This document shows, one piece after another, positions 25,536 through 35,337 of a stretch of 64,000 bases of DNA. Positions within the stretch are counted from its first letter, which is position 1. Every line of letters begins with the position of its first letter. The DNA is taken from the NCBI RefSeq assembly GCF_014192475.1, contig NZ_JACHXZ010000001.1, forward strand, positions 62,001 through 126,000, read 5' to 3'. The position numbers and the translations under genes are program-made. Source of the stretch: Simiduia aestuariiviva. GTDB lineage: Bacteria; Pseudomonadota; Gammaproteobacteria; Pseudomonadales; Cellvibrionaceae. Under the pieces are notes generated by a model, which ran no database searches, had not been told where the DNA came from, and was given only the letters and a program-made list of their open reading frames with translations.

Positions 25536-27504
25536 TTTTGGCGTGTAAATTCACAACATTAGAGCGCGCGTCGTCGGCGGGTTGCAGCGCGCGGGTGTTG
25601 CTGATGATGCCGTCCAAGTCCATCAGCGCAGATTCCAAATTGGCAATTTGCGACTTGAGCATGGCCACTTGTTCTTGCTGGGTGTGGTTTTGCAAGTTGA
25701 GGTTAGCCAGCTGCAGCAGTTGTTCGTCCAGCAGTTGCTTTTGGTACAGGTTGCGGTGATTGAGTGGTGCCAGTGCGTCCTTCAGCCAGCTGTCGAGATC
25801 GTTGCGCAGTTCGGCCATGAGGTTGCGCGTCTCCTGGGCCACTGTGCCCAAAAAGCGCGTCATCAGGTTTTGCTTGCTGGTCAGCAAGTTGCTGAGGCCC
25901 AGCGAATATTGCTTGCTGTGCGCGCGCAGTTGGTTGGTGCGCGCTCGGTAGTGGCGCAAATTGAATTCGTGGTTGCGCAGCAGATCCGGATTGACGTTGC
26001 TATCTTCGCGCTTGTAAATGGACTGCATGACCTTGTTGGCTTGCACCAGTTGATGGCCCAAGTTGGACAGGCAGTGATCCACATTGTCAAAGAATTCCTG
26101 CACCACTCTGCCGACGCCAAAGGTGTGCCAGCTGGCGGCCAAAGCCTCTTGGGCGGCGTTAATCTGCTGCTCGATGATGGCTTCACTGATGGGGCCAAGC
26201 AGCGCGTCGCGCTCCCGGTAGAGCAGTCGCTCACTGGATTTTAGTGACAGGCTTTGCTTGTGGTATTGGTGGTGAATGCGTTTGATGTTGGCGCGCAGTG
26301 ACACGAGCGTGGCCCTGTGTTCGTCGTCGCCTTTGGCAGCTTCCACATCGGCTAAATCGCGATCGGCCGCATAGAGGCGCTCGCGCAGCAGGTTGCTGGT
26401 GTCGTCCATGATGGTCAACAGGTCGCCGATTAAGCGGTGGCTGGCCAAGCGGGTGCGATTGTCGATCAGCTTCTCCGACAGCAGTTTCTCCAGCTTGGGC
26501 AGTTGACTGCGCGCGAGCAGGGTGGCGTCGGTTCGAGCGTGCGCGATGAGCGCTTGTTTGGCCGATAGCGTGAGCACCTGCTCGAGGGGCTGTTGCAGTT
26601 GGCGCGAGGTGGTCTCGCGGACTTTGTGGATGGCCAGCAATACATCCTCTTGGGGCAGTAGGTCGTCCCACAAGGTATCTATTTTGTTGAGCAGTGTGAT
26701 CACTTCCGTGCCCTGGGTGTGGCGCAGGATGTTGATGTGCTCGTTCCAGATTTCCATGTCGGTGGCGCTCACGCCGGTATCGGCCGACAGCAAAAATAGC
26801 ATGGCTTGCGCGCTGGCCAGCGTGCTCAGTGCCAGCTCCGGCTCGTTGCCTAAGGCGTTCAGCCCGGGGGTGTCGAGAATGCGTAGGCCGCGGGCCAACA
26901 GCGGGTGGTCTAGGCTCACAAGGGCGTGGCGCCAGACGGGAATCTCTACCCTATCGACGCTTTCGCGCGAGCGCACCAAGCCTTCAATTTCAAAGCCCAG
27001 CGCCTCGGCTTCGGCCACGGACACAATTTTGACCTCGGCGATGCGCGCCATGGCCTTTTGCACTTGGCGTTGGTCGTGTGGATCAAAGTGCGCGGTTACC
27101 CATTTTTGGGGAATGCGTTTAAAGGCCGCCAGCGCGACATTGGAGCGGCGCGTTTCGATGGGCAGCAGTCGCACGCAGCCCTTGGGCGTGTTTGGATCGC
27201 GGTAGATTTCCGTGGGGCACATGGTAGTGCGGCCGGGTTGCGACGGCAGTAGTCGGTGACCGTATTCTGCAAACAGCAGCGCATTGATCAACTCCGTCTT
27301 GCCGCGGGAAAACTCACCCACCAAGGCCAGCGTGAATTGATCCTCGGCCAGCATGGCGCGCGCGTGCTGGAGGCTCTGCGCGGCTGCTTTAGAGGTGATT
27401 TTGTGGGCTTCAAGCCATTGCATAAAAGCCTGCAGCTGCGTATTGAGTTCTTGCTTCCAGCGCTGGAAGCCAGACAGCTGACGGTAGAGTGATGCGTGAT
27501 CCAT
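25519..27504 (-). CDS. Bacterial dynamin-like GTPase
   Basis: A 661-residue large GTPase of the dynamin family. The P-loop is GEFSRGKTELINALL (about residue 63), the switch I threonine lies in GRTTMCPTEI, G3 is ILDTPGLNALG and G4 is TLLNKIDTLWDD. The remaining 350 residues are mainly helical with coiled coils, the stalk expected for dynamin-like proteins that remodel membranes. No transmembrane segment is seen. The C-terminal 60 residues form another coiled coil (QLLQLANLNLQNHTQQEQ). It stands alone between metX and yggT, where P. aeruginosa has no such gene. Partner LeoA/DynA-type second GTPase genes are not adjacent. Function unknown; membrane repair or phage tolerance are possibilities only. 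Confidence 0.87.
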   Translation of the reverse strand: MDHASLYRQLSGFQRWKQELNTQLQAFMQWLEAHKITSKAAAQSLQHARAMLAEDQFTLALVGEFSRGKTELINALLFAEYGHRLLPSQPGRTTMCPTEIYRDPNTPKGCVRLLPIETRRSNVALAAFKRIPQKWVTAHFDPHDQRQVQKAMARIAEVKIVSVAEAEALGFEIEGLVRSRESVDRVEIPVWRHALVSLDHPLLARGLRILDTPGLNALGNEPELALSTLASAQAMLFLLSADTGVSATDMEIWNEHINILRHTQGTEVITLLNKIDTLWDDLLPQEDVLLAIHKVRETTSRQLQQPLEQVLTLSAKQALIAHARTDATLLARSQLPKLEKLLSEKLIDNRTRLASHRLIGDLLTIMDDTSNLLRERLYAADRDLADVEAAKGDDEHRATLVSLRANIKRIHHQYHKQSLSLKSSERLLYRERDALLGPISEAIIEQQINAAQEALAASWHTFGVGRVVQEFFDNVDHCLSNLGHQLVQANKVMQSIYKREDSNVNPDLLRNHEFNLRHYRARTNQLRAHSKQYSLGLSNLLTSKQNLMTRFLGTVAQETRNLMAELRNDLDSWLKDALAPLNHRNLYQKQLLDEQLLQLANLNLQNHTQQEQVAMLKSQIANLESALMDLDGIISNTRALQPADDARSNVVNLHAKSASAL

Positions 27505-27754
27505 AGTACGACCTGGTTGCTATGGTGATTGTCGCCGAGGGCGAGTGGCACCTTATCGTTGTTTTTATCATTGTTTTTTTAGCGGCCCATTAAAACCGAA
27601 TAACGCCCACTTTCAAAGTTCTGGTTATAACGATTTCGTTTCATTAGGTCATTTTTATGCTTTTTGGTGTGCCAATTCCGCCGCTGGTCGTGTTATTTGC
27701 CGATCGCCCGCATACAATGGCGCCCTGTAATCCAAACCAAACAAGGGGTAAAGC

Positions 27755-28720
27755 GTGCTAATAGCTGTGGGTGGCCTGATTGTAGGTCTAGTGCTGTTGA
27801 CTTGGAGTGCCGATAAATTCATTGACGGTGCCGCTGCCGTGGCTCAACTGTTGGGGATGTCGCCCTTGTTGGTGGGCATACTCATCGTCGGTTTTGGCAC
27901 ATCTGCGCCGGAGATGTTGGTGTCGGCCATCGCCGCATTACAGGGGGAGCCCGACCTAGCGCTGGGCAATGCGCTGGGCTCCAACATCGCCAATATTGGG
28001 TTGATCGTGGGTATCACTGCCATTCTGGCACCCATCACCGTGCACTCGCGCGTGGTGTCGCAGGAAATGCCCTTGATGTTGGTGGCCACGGGATTGGGTG
28101 TGTTGGCGCTTACTAACGATTGGTTGGGGCGGGGCGACGCGCTGCTGTTGCTGGGTGGCCTGGCCGCATATATCGGCTTCGGCGTGTGGCAAAGTATTCG
28201 TTCACCCCATGACTCCCTCGCTGACGAAGCCAATGACAGCATCTCCCATGAGCAGAATGGCTGGAAGGCGACGCTGGCATTGGTATTCGGCCTCTTGGTA
28301 TTGCTGGCGAGCTCGCGCCTATTGGTGTGGTCGGCCACGGAAATTGCCATGGCGCTGGGCATCAGTGAATTGATTATCGGTCTGACTGTGGTGGCCTTAG
28401 GCACCAGCCTGCCCGAGTTGGCGGCGAGTATCGCCAGTGTGCGCAAACAGCAACACGATATGGCCGTGGGCAATGTGATTGGTTCCAACGTGTTTAACAT
28501 TTTGGGGGTGGTGGGCATCGCCGGGTTGATTCACCCAAGTGCCGTGGCTGCCGATGCGCTGGGGCGCGATGCCTTGGTGATGGTGCTGCTGTCGGGTGCG
28601 TTGGCGGTGTTGTGTTACCGCGCAGTGGGACGCGGGGCCATACAGCGCTGGCACGGTGCCCTGTTGGTGGCCGCCTACTTGGGCTACAACGCATCCTTGG
28701 CCATGTCGGTGTTGGGCTAA
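27755..28720 (+). CDS. Calcium/sodium antiporter, YrbG-type (CaCA superfamily)
   Basis: A 321-residue inner-membrane protein with ten hydrophobic segments in two homologous halves. Both alpha repeats are present: GFGTSAPEMLVSAIAA with ALGNALGSNIANIG, and ALGTSLPELAASIAS with AVGNVIGSNVFNIL. The acidic E in each T(S)xPE motif is the cation ligand. Start is GTG with AGGGG nine bases upstream. It is flanked by a strong bidirectional terminator shared with yggT. Confidence 0.9.
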   Translation: MLIAVGGLIVGLVLLTWSADKFIDGAAAVAQLLGMSPLLVGILIVGFGTSAPEMLVSAIAALQGEPDLALGNALGSNIANIGLIVGITAILAPITVHSRVVSQEMPLMLVATGLGVLALTNDWLGRGDALLLLGGLAAYIGFGVWQSIRSPHDSLADEANDSISHEQNGWKATLALVFGLLVLLASSRLLVWSATEIAMALGISELIIGLTVVALGTSLPELAASIASVRKQQHDMAVGNVIGSNVFNILGVVGIAGLIHPSAVAADALGRDALVMVLLSGALAVLCYRAVGRGAIQRWHGALLVAAYLGYNASLAMSVLG

Positions 28721-28766
28721 GTCGGCTCTATAAAATAGGTCGGCACATAAAATAGCTCGGCAGCAT

Positions 28767-28797
28767 AAAAAAAGGGTCGCAATGCGACCCTTTTTTT
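28767..28797. terminator. Bidirectional intrinsic terminator
   Basis: AAAAAAAGGGTCGC, loop AAT, GCGACCCTTTTTTT. A 7-bp GC stem flanked by A- and T-runs, placed between the convergent antiporter and yggT genes. Confidence 0.92.
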
Positions 28798-28836
28798 ATG
28801 GTTATTTTTTATGATCACTGCCGCGTGATGCGCGCA

Positions 28837-29427
28837 TCAGTAGCCTAAAAATACCCAGCGCGGCATGCCCAACTGCTGTGCGAACTCGGGAATCAGGAAG
28901 TTGCTGATAATTTGCAGGCCGATGATCACCACCAGCGGACTGAAGTCTAGGCCGCCCATGGGCGGAATTAGGCGCTGAATGGGCCCCATCAATGGGTGCA
29001 GCAACTGGCGAATGAGCAGCAGCGCTGGATGGTAGCTCTGCGGCGCGATAAAGCTCGCGATGATCATGATGATCAGCGCCCAAAACAGCAGGCTGGCCAA
29101 GCTCGCCAGCACCATCACCGCCGACCAGGCCAACAGCAGCAGCGGGTTTAAGAAGCCAAAGCCTTTAAACCAGACGATGGTTTGCGCCAGCACCATAGCC
29201 AACAGCAGCGCCAGCACAATGGACGCGAAATCGATGCCCATGATGCCAGGGATGACCTTGCGCAATGGCAGCAACAGAGGATTGGTCGCTTTGACCACTG
29301 CTTGGGACAGCGGGTTGTAGAAATCGGCGCGAGCTATTTGCAACATGAGGCGCAACAGCACCACCATCAGGTACAAGCTGCCCAAGGTCTTCACCAGAAA
29401 AATTAAAATGTTTACCAGTGTATCCAC
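28837..29427 (-). CDS. yggT: YggT family membrane protein
   Basis: A 196-residue inner-membrane protein made of two YggT repeats, each with two hydrophobic segments and the RxxxP-type motif (NPLLLPLRKVIPGIMGIDFAS and HPLMGPIQRLIPPMGGLDFSP). Family role is unclear, with links to osmotic shock and cell division placement. It is 4 bp from proC, a conserved yggS-proC-yggT operon. Confidence 0.9.
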   Translation of the reverse strand: MDTLVNILIFLVKTLGSLYLMVVLLRLMLQIARADFYNPLSQAVVKATNPLLLPLRKVIPGIMGIDFASIVLALLLAMVLAQTIVWFKGFGFLNPLLLLAWSAVMVLASLASLLFWALIIMIIASFIAPQSYHPALLLIRQLLHPLMGPIQRLIPPMGGLDFSPLVVIIGLQIISNFLIPEFAQQLGMPRWVFLGY

Positions 29428-29431
29428 GGCA

Positions 29432-30247
29432 TTAGTTCCCCATTTCTTGAGCCATTTCCGCGGCGCGGTTGGCGCAGCGGGTCATTGCGCGGGCCACAAT
29501 AGCGCGAATGTCGTCTGCCTCAAAGGAAAATACCGCTTGCTCGGTGGTGCCGCCGGGCGACATGACGCGGCGGCGCAGCTCGTCCACGGGCACATCGGCA
29601 GTGGCCGCTAACTCGGCAGCGCCGGCGGCAGTTTGCAGTGTGAGCGCGCGCGCCGTGGCGCGGTCTAAGCCCATGGCTTCACCCTGGTCGATCATCGCCT
29701 CCATCATGAGGAAAAAGTAGGCTGGCGCAGAGCCCGCCACGGCGATGACCGCGTCGATGAGGGCTTCTTGCTCGACCCATGCGGTAATGCCGACGGCCTG
29801 CATCATAGACTCAACGCGCTGGCGCTGTGCGTCGGTCACTTGCGCGTTGGCAAACAGCCCGCTGGCGCCCTTGCCCACGAGTGAGGGGGTGTTGGGCATG
29901 CAGCGCACGATGGCGTGATCGCGGCCCAGCCATTGCTCGTAGCTGGCCATGGGTATGCCGGCGGCCACGGTGACGATGGTGGGCTTGTGGTCGAGGTGGG
30001 GCGCGAGGTCGAGGCACACGTCCTTCATCATCTGCGGCTTGACGGACAAGACGACTACGTCGGCACCGGCGGCTTGGTGGTTATCGGTGGTGGTTTGAAT
30101 ACCGAACTCGCCGGCGAGGGCCTCGAGCTTGGGGGTGCTGCGGTTGCTGGCAATAATGCGGTCGGGCGCGACGCCCTGCTTAACCATGCCGCCCAAAATG
30201 GCGGCGCTCATGTTGCCGGCGCCGATAAATCCGATGCGATAACTCAT
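29432..30247 (-). CDS. proC: Pyrroline-5-carboxylate reductase
   Basis: A 271-residue cytoplasmic enzyme for the last step of proline synthesis. The NAD(P) site is GFIGAGNMSAAILGGM. Other features are VVVLSVKPQMM, RCMPNTPSLVGKGA and the C-terminal signature DVPVDELRRRVMSPGGTTEQ. Full length. Confidence 0.96.
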   Translation of the reverse strand: MSYRIGFIGAGNMSAAILGGMVKQGVAPDRIIASNRSTPKLEALAGEFGIQTTTDNHQAAGADVVVLSVKPQMMKDVCLDLAPHLDHKPTIVTVAAGIPMASYEQWLGRDHAIVRCMPNTPSLVGKGASGLFANAQVTDAQRQRVESMMQAVGITAWVEQEALIDAVIAVAGSAPAYFFLMMEAMIDQGEAMGLDRATARALTLQTAAGAAELAATADVPVDELRRRVMSPGGTTEQAVFSFEADDIRAIVARAMTRCANRAAEMAQEMGN

Positions 30248-30290
30248 GGGGCTTCCTGTGTTGAATGTTTCTCTAATGGTGGGGGCAGAC

Positions 30291-31010
30291 CTAGGAATTT
30301 CCAGTCTGGCCGCCGTTCATTGTCGATTGGGCGCGCGCGCCAAAAATGTCCGTGCCGACGCGCACAATGGTGGCACCTTCGGCCACCGCCGCTGCTAAAT
30401 CGCCGGACATGCCCATGGATAGGGTATCTAGGGCTAGGCCCTCGCGATTTAACTGTTCTAGCAGCGCGCGCACTCGGGCAAAGGCCTGGCGCTGCGCGGT
30501 GGGGTCTGTGCGCGGTGCAGGTATGGCCATCAAGCCGCGGAGGCGAAGGTTTGGCAGTGCCGCCACCGCGTGCGCCAGCTCGGGCAGTGCGGCGACGTCG
30601 ACACCGGCTTTACTGGGCTCGGCATCGATATTGACCTGCAGGCAGATATTGATGGGGGGCTGCTCGGCGGGGCGCTGTTCACTCAGCCGCCGCGCAATCT
30701 TTAACCGGTCTACACTGTGTATCCATTGGAACGACTCGGCCAAGGGCCGGGTTTTATTGGATTGAATGGGGCCGATAAAGTGCCACTCAATGGCTAAATC
30801 AGCCAGTGCGCGCTGTTTGTCCAGCGCCTCTTGCAGGTAGTTTTCACCAAAGCGGTGTTGGCCGGCGTCGAAGGCCGCACGCAGGCGCTCGGCGGGCTGG
30901 GTTTTGCTGACCGCCAATAGGGCGATTTCGTCACGGCTGCGGTGCGAGGTTTGGCTTGCCTGTTGCAAACGGGCCTCGACCTGCATTAGTTTGTCGGCAA
31001 TCATGTGCAT
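30291..31010 (-). CDS. yggS: YggS/PLPBP pyridoxal phosphate homeostasis protein
   Basis: A 239-residue alanine-racemase-fold protein that binds PLP on the lysine in LLAVSKTQPAERL. GENYLQEALDK, WHFIGPIQSNKTRPLAE and LSMGMSGDLAAAVAEGATIVRVGTDIFG (continuous in the protein) are family markers. It buffers PLP and affects amino-acid metabolism. A second ATG two codons in is an equally good start. Divergent from pilT. Confidence 0.94.
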   Translation of the reverse strand: MHMIADKLMQVEARLQQASQTSHRSRDEIALLAVSKTQPAERLRAAFDAGQHRFGENYLQEALDKQRALADLAIEWHFIGPIQSNKTRPLAESFQWIHSVDRLKIARRLSEQRPAEQPPINICLQVNIDAEPSKAGVDVAALPELAHAVAALPNLRLRGLMAIPAPRTDPTAQRQAFARVRALLEQLNREGLALDTLSMGMSGDLAAAVAEGATIVRVGTDIFGARAQSTMNGGQTGNS

Positions 31011-31131
31011 ATTCTGAAATGGTAAAGCGTTGATCGGAAAACGCGATTAATTAACTCACGATTTTATTAGTAGTTGCGCAGTGATCGGTAAGTTTGCGTG
31101 CTCTGCAATACATTGAAAATAAGGTTGACGT

Positions 31132-32166
31132 ATGGATATTACGGAACTTCTCGCCTTTAGCGCAAAACAAGGCGCCTCGGATTTACACCTGTCCTCTGGA
31201 CTGCCACCCATGATACGCGTGGACGGCGATGTGCGCCGCATCAATTTGCCGCCCATGCAGCACAAGCAGGTGCACGGGCTTATCTATGAAATCATGAATG
31301 ACCGACAGCGCAAAGACTATGAGGAATTTCTGGAAACGGATTTCTCCTTTGAGGTGCCTGGGGTCGCGCGCTTTCGTGTGAACGCCTTCAACCAAAACCG
31401 CGGTGCCGGCGCCGTGTTCCGTACCATTCCGTCAAAAGTACTGACCATGGAAGAGCTGGGCATGGGGCAGGGCTTTCGCGATATCTGCAACACGCCACGG
31501 GGTATTTGCTTGGTGACGGGGCCAACGGGTTCCGGTAAATCCACCACCTTGGCGGCCATGGTGGATTACATTAACGACAATAAATACCAACATATTCTCA
31601 CTATCGAAGATCCCATCGAATTCGTGCATGAGAGTAAAAAGTGTTTGATTAACCAGCGGGAAGTGCACCGCGATACGCACGGATTTTCGGCGGCGTTGCG
31701 TTCTGCCTTGCGTGAAGATCCCGATATCATTCTGGTGGGTGAGATGCGTGACTTGGAAACCATCAAGTTAGCGCTTGAGGCAGCCGAAACGGGTCACTTG
31801 GTGTTTGGCACACTGCATACCCAATCGGCGGCCAAAACCATCGACCGGATCATCGACGTATTTCCCGCGGCTGAAAAAGCCATGGTGCGCTCCATGTTGT
31901 CGGAGTCGCTGCAGGCGGTGATTTCGCAAACCTTGTTGAAGAAAAACGGCGGTGGCCGAGTGGCGGCCCACGAAATTATGCGCGGCACGCCGGCGATCCG
32001 AAACCTTATTCGCGAGGATAAAGTGGCGCAAATGTATTCGGCTATTCAAACCGGCGCCTCCGTGGGTATGCAGACCATGGACCAATGCTTGGCAGACATG
32101 GTGGCGCGGCGCGTCATCACGCGCGAAGTGGCCCGAGAAAAAGCAAAAATTCCAGAAAACTTTTAA
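31132..32166 (+). CDS. pilT: PilT, type IV pilus retraction ATPase
   Basis: A 344-residue hexameric ATPase that drives pilus disassembly and twitching. N-terminal PAS-like domain (MDITELLAFSAKQGASDLHL), Walker A GPTGSGKSTT, the acidic Asp box (LTIEDPIEFVH), Walker B (DPDIILVGEMRD), a His box, and the C-terminal AIRNLIRE motif required for retraction. Followed by pilU after 12 bp. Confidence 0.98.
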   Translation: MDITELLAFSAKQGASDLHLSSGLPPMIRVDGDVRRINLPPMQHKQVHGLIYEIMNDRQRKDYEEFLETDFSFEVPGVARFRVNAFNQNRGAGAVFRTIPSKVLTMEELGMGQGFRDICNTPRGICLVTGPTGSGKSTTLAAMVDYINDNKYQHILTIEDPIEFVHESKKCLINQREVHRDTHGFSAALRSALREDPDIILVGEMRDLETIKLALEAAETGHLVFGTLHTQSAAKTIDRIIDVFPAAEKAMVRSMLSESLQAVISQTLLKKNGGGRVAAHEIMRGTPAIRNLIREDKVAQMYSAIQTGASVGMQTMDQCLADMVARRVITREVAREKAKIPENF

Positions 32167-32178
32167 GGGGATCAGGCT

Positions 32179-33321
32179 GTGGATTTTGATCGTTTATTGA
32201 GCCTGATGGTGGAAAAGGGCGCGTCGGATTTATTTATTACCGCGGGCGTGCCGCCGTCAATGAAGCTGCACGGCAAAGTGGTGCCGGTCACCACCACACC
32301 GCTGTCACCGGAAAAGTCCCGCGAAGTGGTGCTGTCGGTGATGAATGAAAAACAGCGCACGGAATTTATAGAGAACAAAGAATTAAATTTTGCGATATCT
32401 GCGCGCGGCATTGGTCGCTTCCGCTGCAGTGCTTTTTATCAGCGCAATTTAGCGGGTATGGTGCTGCGTAGGATTGAAACTAATATTCCGAAAGTAGATG
32501 ACCTCGGACTGCCAGAAATCATCAAAGAGCTGGCCATGACCAAGCGCGGGCTGATTATGTTTGTGGGGGCAACGGGCACCGGTAAATCGACATCGCTGGC
32601 GTCCATGATTGGTCATCGCAACCGAAATTCCAAAGGCCACATCATTACCATTGAAGACCCCATCGAATTTATTCACCAGCATCAGGGCTGCATTGTCACC
32701 CAGCGCGAGGTGGGCATTGATACGGATTCGTTTGAAGTGGCACTCAAAAATACCTTGCGACAGGCGCCTGATGTCATTTTGATTGGCGAGGTGCGCTCGC
32801 GCGAAACGATGGAACACGCCATCGCGTTTGCCGAAACCGGTCACCTGTGTTTGTGTACCCTGCACGCCAACAATGCGAACCAGGCATTGGATCGCATTAT
32901 TCATTTCTTCCCCGCCGATCGCCACTCCCAGTTGTGGATGGATTTGGCGCTGAATCTGCGCGGCATCATCGCACAGCAGCTCATTCCCACGCCGGACGGC
33001 ACCGGTCGTCGCGCCTGTTTGGAAGTGTTGCTCAATACGCCATTGGCGCAGGATTTAATTCGCAAAGGTGCGGTGCATGAGCTAAAGCCGCTCATGAAAA
33101 AATCCACCGAGCTGGGCATGCAAACCTTCGATCAGGCGCTCTACGATTTGTACGATCGCGGCGAAATCACCTACGAAGATGCCTTGTCTTACGCCGACTC
33201 GCCCAACGATTTGCGCCTGTTGATCAAGCTAGGTTCGGAAACCGATGCCGATTATTTAAGCAACGCTGCAGACGAGTTGACCATTCAAAAAGACGAGAAC
33301 TCAGGCAACAAGTTGTTCTGA
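32179..33321 (+). CDS. pilU: PilU, accessory pilus retraction ATPase
   Basis: A 380-residue PilT paralogue that assists retraction in a PilT-dependent way. Walker A GATGTGKST, Asp box (ITIEDPIEFIH), Walker B (APDVILIGEVRS). GTG start. Its C-terminal tail (YADSPNDLRLLIKLGSET) is characteristic of PilU. Convergent with ruvX 16 bp away. Confidence 0.96.
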   Translation: MDFDRLLSLMVEKGASDLFITAGVPPSMKLHGKVVPVTTTPLSPEKSREVVLSVMNEKQRTEFIENKELNFAISARGIGRFRCSAFYQRNLAGMVLRRIETNIPKVDDLGLPEIIKELAMTKRGLIMFVGATGTGKSTSLASMIGHRNRNSKGHIITIEDPIEFIHQHQGCIVTQREVGIDTDSFEVALKNTLRQAPDVILIGEVRSRETMEHAIAFAETGHLCLCTLHANNANQALDRIIHFFPADRHSQLWMDLALNLRGIIAQQLIPTPDGTGRRACLEVLLNTPLAQDLIRKGAVHELKPLMKKSTELGMQTFDQALYDLYDRGEITYEDALSYADSPNDLRLLIKLGSETDADYLSNAADELTIQKDENSGNKLF

Positions 33322-33337
33322 GTGTGACAATGCCAGC

Positions 33338-33760
33338 TTAAGCGCTGGCCTGCGAACTCAGCCAGCTTTCGAGAATTAAGCGCGCGGCGATGGAGTCAAT
33401 GGGGTCACTTTTATAGTGGCCCTTGTGGCCCCGCTCGCGGGCCTCTTGTTTTGCCTCTCGGGTGCTCAATCGCTCATCCCACATGACCACCGGCAAACCG
33501 AAGCGGCCGTGCAACCGGTTGCCGAACTTGCGCGCCCGCGCGGCCAATTCTGATTCGGTGTCGTCCATGTTCAGCGGCAACCCCACCAAGAGCAGGTCTG
33601 GCTGCCACTCTTTCAATAACGCTTCGATGGCCGCCCACTCGGGCACGCCGTCGCGCGCCTTGATGGCGGGCAATTCGCGGGCGGTTTGGGTGAGGGTTTG
33701 GCCGAAGGCCAAGCCGATGTTGCGGGTGCCGAAATCGAAGGCGAGTAGACTTTGGGTCAC
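33338..33760 (-). CDS. ruvX: RuvX/YqgF, Holliday-junction-type resolvase / pre-16S rRNA nuclease
   Basis: A 140-residue RNase H-like nuclease with catalytic Asp in [16 protein letters not shown] and the [10 protein letters not shown] and [14 protein letters not shown] motifs. It matures the 16S rRNA 5' end in E. coli. Lies 21 bp after yqgE. Confidence 0.94.
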   Translation of the reverse strand: MTQSLLAFDFGTRNIGLAFGQTLTQTARELPAIKARDGVPEWAAIEALLKEWQPDLLLVGLPLNMDDTESELAARARKFGNRLHGRFGLPVVMWDERLSTREAKQEARERGHKGHYKSDPIDSIAARLILESWLSSQASA

Positions 33761-33781
33761 GGAGGGCTCGTTGGCTGGGTG

Positions 33782-34375
33782 TTAGGCGTGGCCAGCATGA
33801 CTGGATATCAAATTCAAATCAAAACCGAGTAATTTTGCCGCCGCCGACCAGCGTTGTTCTGCGGGGGTATCAAATAACAGCTCGGTGTCGCCCGGCAGGG
33901 TTATCCATGCGTTGTTGGCTATCTCGTCTTCCAGTTGGCCGCCTTCCCAGCCGGCATAGCCCAGGGCCACAATGGCATTCATAGGGCCTTGGCCGGCTGC
34001 CATTGACTCCAAAATATCGCGCGAGGCGGTGAGTGCGACCGCCGGTGACACATCGACGGTGGATTCCCAGCGCTGGGATGCGGGATGCACCACAAATCCG
34101 CGCTCTTGCTGCACTGGGCCACCGGCGAAAATGGGCAGCTTGCCCGTTTCGGGGTCGGTTTCGAGGCCCATTTGCTCAAAAATGTCGCCCAGTGTGATGT
34201 CGCCCAGCGGGTGGTTGAGCACCAAGCCCATGGCGCCATCGGCACTGTGATCGCAGATCAAGGTAATCGAGTGATTGAAGTGCGGGTCGCGCAGGCTGGG
34301 CATAGATACCAAAAACTGGCCCTTGAGGGAGCCGGCTGTGAGCTCGGTACGGGGTGGATCATTCAACTTCTTCAT
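33782..34375 (-). CDS. yqgE: YqgE/AlgH family protein
   Basis: A 197-residue UPF0301 protein with LKGQFLVSMPSLRDPHF, ITLICDHSADGAMGLVLNHP and the FAGGPVQQERGFVVHP segment. Biochemical role unknown; in P. aeruginosa the homologue AlgH affects alginate and virulence. It is part of the conserved ruvX-yqgE pair. Confidence 0.93.
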   Translation of the reverse strand: MKKLNDPPRTELTAGSLKGQFLVSMPSLRDPHFNHSITLICDHSADGAMGLVLNHPLGDITLGDIFEQMGLETDPETGKLPIFAGGPVQQERGFVVHPASQRWESTVDVSPAVALTASRDILESMAAGQGPMNAIVALGYAGWEGGQLEDEIANNAWITLPGDTELLFDTPAEQRWSAAAKLLGFDLNLISSHAGHA

Positions 34376-34422
34376 ACGATTCAGTATGGGGTTTGGCGTG
34401 GGAAAAACAAGGTCTAAGACTA

Positions 34423-35334
34423 TTAGCGGGAGGCTTGTGGGCCGGCCTCGCCGGAGCTTAAACCGGTAATCTCAAAGCGCAGAGTGCGCACAATCTCGAG
34501 GTGGGTGTGATTTTGCAAGACCTCGTGGGGTACGGGCGCGAAGGGTGAGCTGTCGCGAATAATGTTGAGCGCAGCATCGTCGAGCAGGCTGTAGCCCGAT
34601 GGGTGGGTGATCTCTACTTGGTCGAGCCTGCCATCGGGGCGCACGCGCACCGCCAGCGTCACAGCGCCGAAGATTTCCTGCTTTAAGGCCTCCTGAGGAA
34701 AGTTGCGGTTGCCAACGTACTCGACCTTGTCGGTCCATTTGAGTAGGTAGGCCGCCTCGGCAGAGCTTTTTGTGGCCACCGAAGTGAGGTGGCGAATGCG
34801 CGGCCGCTTGGCATATTGCTGGCGCTGGCGATCGATTTGGGCCATGAGCGAGGCAATTTCGTCGTGGCTATTGGGGCGCTCTTGATTCTCGCCCTGGCGC
34901 TCCTCCTGCTCGGGGGTGGGCTGATCTAAGCGGAGGCTGGCACTGTGGGTGCTGGCGCTGGTGGTGGTTACCAGTTGTTCGTCGCGTCGCTCGCTGGGCT
35001 TAATCTGGCGCTGCTGGGGCGTGGGGTTGACGTCGTTGATCACCGGCGCAAAAAACTCTGCCGACTGATCGGTTGTCTGGGCCTTGGCCTCCTCGATGGT
35101 GCCACTGCCCTCTTGGTTCTGTTGCGCCAGAAAGTCGGCTTTGTCCGGCTCTTTGGCGCTTTTGTGGTTGGCCAAGGTAATTTCCAGCGTCGGCAGTTTG
35201 CCGCTGCCGTCGTCCACTTTAAACGTTAGGCCAAACAAAATGAGCGCGTGAATAGCCAGCGCGACGAACAGCGTAAAGGTCAGGCGGTCGCCCTGGCTAT
35301 CGTTGGGCGTTTGCAGCAGGGAGCCGGTGGCCAT
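34423..35334 (-). CDS. TonB3-like energy transducer
   Basis: A 303-residue protein with one N-terminal membrane segment (about residues 19-38), a charged Q/E-rich periplasmic linker rather than the usual Pro/Lys one, and a C-terminal TonB domain (about 215-295; FGAVTLAVRVRPDGRLDQVEI, then YSLLDDAALNIIRDSSPF). The position next to gshB and the pil-chp cluster is that of PA0406 (tonB3), which is needed for twitching and pilus assembly in P. aeruginosa. The function is inferred from that synteny. No exbB/exbD are adjacent. Confidence 0.85.
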   Translation of the reverse strand: MATGSLLQTPNDSQGDRLTFTLFVALAIHALILFGLTFKVDDGSGKLPTLEITLANHKSAKEPDKADFLAQQNQEGSGTIEEAKAQTTDQSAEFFAPVINDVNPTPQQRQIKPSERRDEQLVTTTSASTHSASLRLDQPTPEQEERQGENQERPNSHDEIASLMAQIDRQRQQYAKRPRIRHLTSVATKSSAEAAYLLKWTDKVEYVGNRNFPQEALKQEIFGAVTLAVRVRPDGRLDQVEITHPSGYSLLDDAALNIIRDSSPFAPVPHEVLQNHTHLEIVRTLRFEITGLSSGEAGPQASR

Positions 35335-35337
35335 GGG

